DNA of 64,000 bases. Source: DASQPR01 sp963727415 (GTDB lineage: Bacteria; Actinomycetota; Actinomycetes; Mycobacteriales; Micromonosporaceae). Below are positions 62,217-64,000 of this stretch, piece by piece; within the stretch, counting starts at the first letter, position 1; every line of letters starts with the position of its first letter. The stretch lies in assembly GCA_963727415.1 (NCBI GenBank), contig CAVSGF010000003.1, positions 186,001-250,000 on the forward strand, read 5' to 3'. A program made the translations under genes and the position numbers. A model generated the notes under the pieces. That model saw only the letters and a program-made list of their open reading frames with translations. It was not told the origin of the DNA and made no database searches.

Positions 62217-63371
62217 TCAGCGAGCCTCGACCGTCAAGCGCGTCCAGTGACCGCCGCCGTCGTCGCTGCGGTACAGAGACCCACCGGCCATCCCGATGCT
62301 GGTCGTCAACCAGAGCACGTCGTCTCCGACCGGATAGATGTCGTCGATGTGCTCTTCGTCCGGAAGGGGCACGTACCGCTGCCGCCACGGTCCGGCGAGG
62401 TCATCGCTGACCCACGCGTCGTGGCCGAAAGCGCCCCAAACCCGACCGTCGGGTCCCCGCGCCAGCAGGTCGTGGCCGAGCGAGGCGGGTGGCATCGGGA
62501 GACGGAAGGGACCGATCCAGCCACTAGCTGCACGGACGTAGCCGTAGGTGCCTTCCCACGAAAGGCGGACGCCCGCCTGCCGGCGGGAAACGGCGCGCAG
62601 CGTCAACATGCTCCCGACCTGCGCACCCTGCACCGGAAACAGCCATGTCTCGGCGCTCTTCAGCACCCCCGGCGGCGACGCGAGATGCTGCCGCGTCCAC
62701 GTAACGCCACCGCCGGTCGTGCGGTACAGAATGTCGGCCCGATGGCGGTCCTGCGCGATCAGAAGCCCGTTGGCCTGCGTGGCGAAAGCGATGTGGACCA
62801 TCGGCAAATCTCCGGCACCGTCGAGGCGGCTCCAGGTCGCGCCGCCGTCCTCGGTCCGGGCCAAGTCCGTTCTCGGATAGGCGTCGGGCACGCCGACCAG
62901 CAACGAGATCTTCCGTGGAGTCAGGAAATGCACGTCAGTGCCCTGCCGATCCGGCATCGAGCCCAGGGTCCACGTCGTCCCGCCATCCTGCGTGCCGACG
63001 AGGAACGAATAGAAGGGTTCCCCGACCGCGACCGGCCGCCCGTTGATCTCATTGCTGTATGCAGGCCACAATCCGACCACCAATCCCGCGCGGCGGACGT
63101 CGAATGCGCGCAGCCGCCCGAACACGCCCCCTGGCCAGGCCAGTTGACTCGTCCACGTGACTCCGGCGTCATCGGTCCGTAGCAGCCACGACATCGGCGG
63201 CGTCGTAGTGCCGACCACGGCCCACCCGGTCGTGCGCGAGGCGAAGGCCGCGGCATGAACCGGATGAGCGGACACCCGTCGCGGGGCGCCCGTTGCGGGC
63301 ACCTCGATCGGGGCTGCCAGCGCCGGGACTGATCGCCACGTTCCCTCGGTCGGCACGTCCCGCCCTTTCAT
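62217..63371 (-). CDS. Asp-box beta-propeller protein (BNR/sialidase-like fold)
   Basis: A 384-residue repeat protein. Five or more Asp-box-like turns are visible: RTDDAGVTW, GTQDGGTTW, RTEDGGATW, RTTGGGVTW and RSDDGGGHW, evenly spaced as in beta-propeller blades of the sialidase/BNR/photosynthesis-assembly type. There is no signal peptide at the start used here, and none of the catalytic Arg or Tyr residues of sialidases is obvious, so it is probably a binding or scaffold propeller. GTG 63356 is an alternative start. A truncated paralogue lies at 22361-22525. Confidence 0.8.
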   Translation of the reverse strand: MKGRDVPTEGTWRSVPALAAPIEVPATGAPRRVSAHPVHAAAFASRTTGWAVVGTTTPPMSWLLRTDDAGVTWTSQLAWPGGVFGRLRAFDVRRAGLVVGLWPAYSNEINGRPVAVGEPFYSFLVGTQDGGTTWTLGSMPDRQGTDVHFLTPRKISLLVGVPDAYPRTDLARTEDGGATWSRLDGAGDLPMVHIAFATQANGLLIAQDRHRADILYRTTGGGVTWTRQHLASPPGVLKSAETWLFPVQGAQVGSMLTLRAVSRRQAGVRLSWEGTYGYVRAASGWIGPFRLPMPPASLGHDLLARGPDGRVWGAFGHDAWVSDDLAGPWRQRYVPLPDEEHIDDIYPVGDDVLWLTTSIGMAGGSLYRSDDGGGHWTRLTVEAR

Positions 63372-63397
63372 TCGACACCAACATCTTCACCCAGCAC

Positions 63398-63432
63398 GGC
63401 TCCCGGGCGGTGATCGACACCGCCCGGGAGCC
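63398..63432. terminator. strong hairpin upstream of the beta-propeller gene
   Basis: A perfect 15-bp inverted repeat (63398-63412 GGCTCCCGGGCGGTG and 63418-63432) with an ATCGA loop. It stands about 220 bases past the end of the 2TM gene, which reads toward it, and just before the propeller gene, so it probably separates the two transcripts. Confidence 0.65.
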
Positions 63433-63651
63433 GGTTGACCGGATCACGAAATCCTGGCTCACCCGAGCGAGCGGAGCCCGCCCGGGTGCGCGCTTATCAG
63501 AGTGAAAACGCCAGGTTGAATAGCACCGCGGCTCGGACGAAGGAGGGGTCGTTGCCGAGGACGCCAGCCCCCGGAGGACGCCCTCCGCGAGGATGCCGGC
63601 GCTCAAGGCTCCGCGTCGCCGCGACGACGGCCGGTGAAGGCTGATGGCGAT

Positions 63652-63918
63652 TCAGCTTCTCCTGTGCAGCTCCCGCTGAACATCGTCGTCCGTGACCTCG
63701 TGGCGGTAGAACGTATTCCACGCTGACAAGATCAGGACCACACCCCAAACCGCCAACACCCAGCCAGGCCAGAAGTAGCCGGAGCCGGTGACGGCCCAGA
63801 TCCCGACCAACAACGCGTTGACCACGACGTATCCGACCAAGTCGCCACGGAACTTGTGCTTCCTGACCGCACGCGCACGAGCAAGTTCGTACTCCGACTT
63901 CGTGTCAGGTGTCGTCAT
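63652..63918 (-). CDS. 2TM-domain membrane protein, 88 aa
   Basis: A small protein with a basic N-terminal segment (SEYELARARAVRKHKFRGDL) and two membrane helices, GYVVVNALLVGIWAVTGSGY and WVLAVWGVVLILSAWNTFYR, ending DDDVQRELHRRS. This is the 2TM domain family found alone or attached to sensor kinases and regulators; function unknown. ATG 63918 is eight bases after GGAGGGGG; an in-frame GTG lies three codons earlier. Confidence 0.85.
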   Translation of the reverse strand: MTTPDTKSEYELARARAVRKHKFRGDLVGYVVVNALLVGIWAVTGSGYFWPGWVLAVWGVVLILSAWNTFYRHEVTDDDVQRELHRRS

Positions 63919-64000
63919 CGTGGCCACCCCCCTCCGTCAGACCCGTTCACCATCAGGCTGCCTTCACCTGCGCGGATCGCACGAGGGCCGTAAGTCCGGG

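Noticed and set aside
1..64000. CRISPR arrays, rRNA and tRNA genes
   Set aside because: No regularly spaced repeats, no rRNA-like sequence and no convincing cloverleaf were seen by eye; a tRNAscan or CRISPR finder run would be decisive.

Overview
The window is GC-rich DNA with frequent GTG starts, GGAGG-type ribosome binding sites, four-base ATGA/GTGA gene overlaps and actinobacterial protein families (MmyB-type regulators, paired ClpP genes, IclR/LacI/TetR catabolic regulators, hydroxyquinol cleavage). It is almost certainly chromosome of a soil actinomycete; the genus cannot be fixed from sequence alone. I saw no rRNA, tRNA or CRISPR array.

Layout. 0-6.1 kb is a mobile-element scar zone: a macrodomain gene bracketed by two near-identical copies of a deoxyribosyltransferase-like gene, an IS256-family element with recognisable ends, a frameshifted IS110-family transposase, and two head-to-head genes that both lost their 5' halves. 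6.3-12 kb holds small secreted/membrane proteins, a MmyB-type regulator divergent from an aldo/keto reductase, and a secreted phosphoesterase. 12-20.4 kb is an intact aromatic-catabolism locus: hydroxyquinol 1,2-dioxygenase, maleylacetate reductase, citryl-CoA-lyase-like protein and CoA-transferase on the minus strand; LigB, LigA, DoxX and an amidohydrolase on the plus strand; an IclR regulator between, with one repeated sequence upstream of both arms. 20.6-25.2 kb is a gene graveyard (malic enzyme, ABC/FtsX, DUF2254 and a beta-propeller fragment, all frameshifted or truncated). 25.3-33.9 kb carries an AbiEii-type nucleotidyltransferase fusion divergent from a MoxR ATPase - metallopeptidase/VWA - ubiquitin-like(?) - DUF4132 locus. 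34-40 kb has a rifampin-phosphotransferase-like protein divergent from a TetR/ABC exporter unit. 40-44 kb has a YczE/MocR pair and two ClpP genes, one lacking its catalytic serine. 44-60 kb is a second intact catabolic regulon: LacI regulator, branched-chain-type ABC importer, dehydrogenases, an M24-fold hydrolase, a VOC protein and a fused E1 plus E2 2-oxoacid dehydrogenase, tied together by five copies of one LacI-type operator. 60-64 kb returns to small and decayed genes.

How the genes work together. Two self-contained catabolic regulons (IclR around 16 kb, LacI around 49-59 kb) are free of frameshifts, while frameshifts cluster in 20.6-25.2, 30.0-33.9, 40-43 and 61-62 kb, so local decay is more likely than uniform sequencing error. 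The most interesting candidate system is the 27-34 kb locus: after repairing frameshifts, the small gene just before DUF4132 reads as a possible beta-grasp protein ending in Gly-Gly, next to a VWA protein with an intact HEMLH metallopeptidase helix and a second, degenerate copy of it. In this strain the locus looks partly dead, so it is a pointer to intact relatives rather than a working example.
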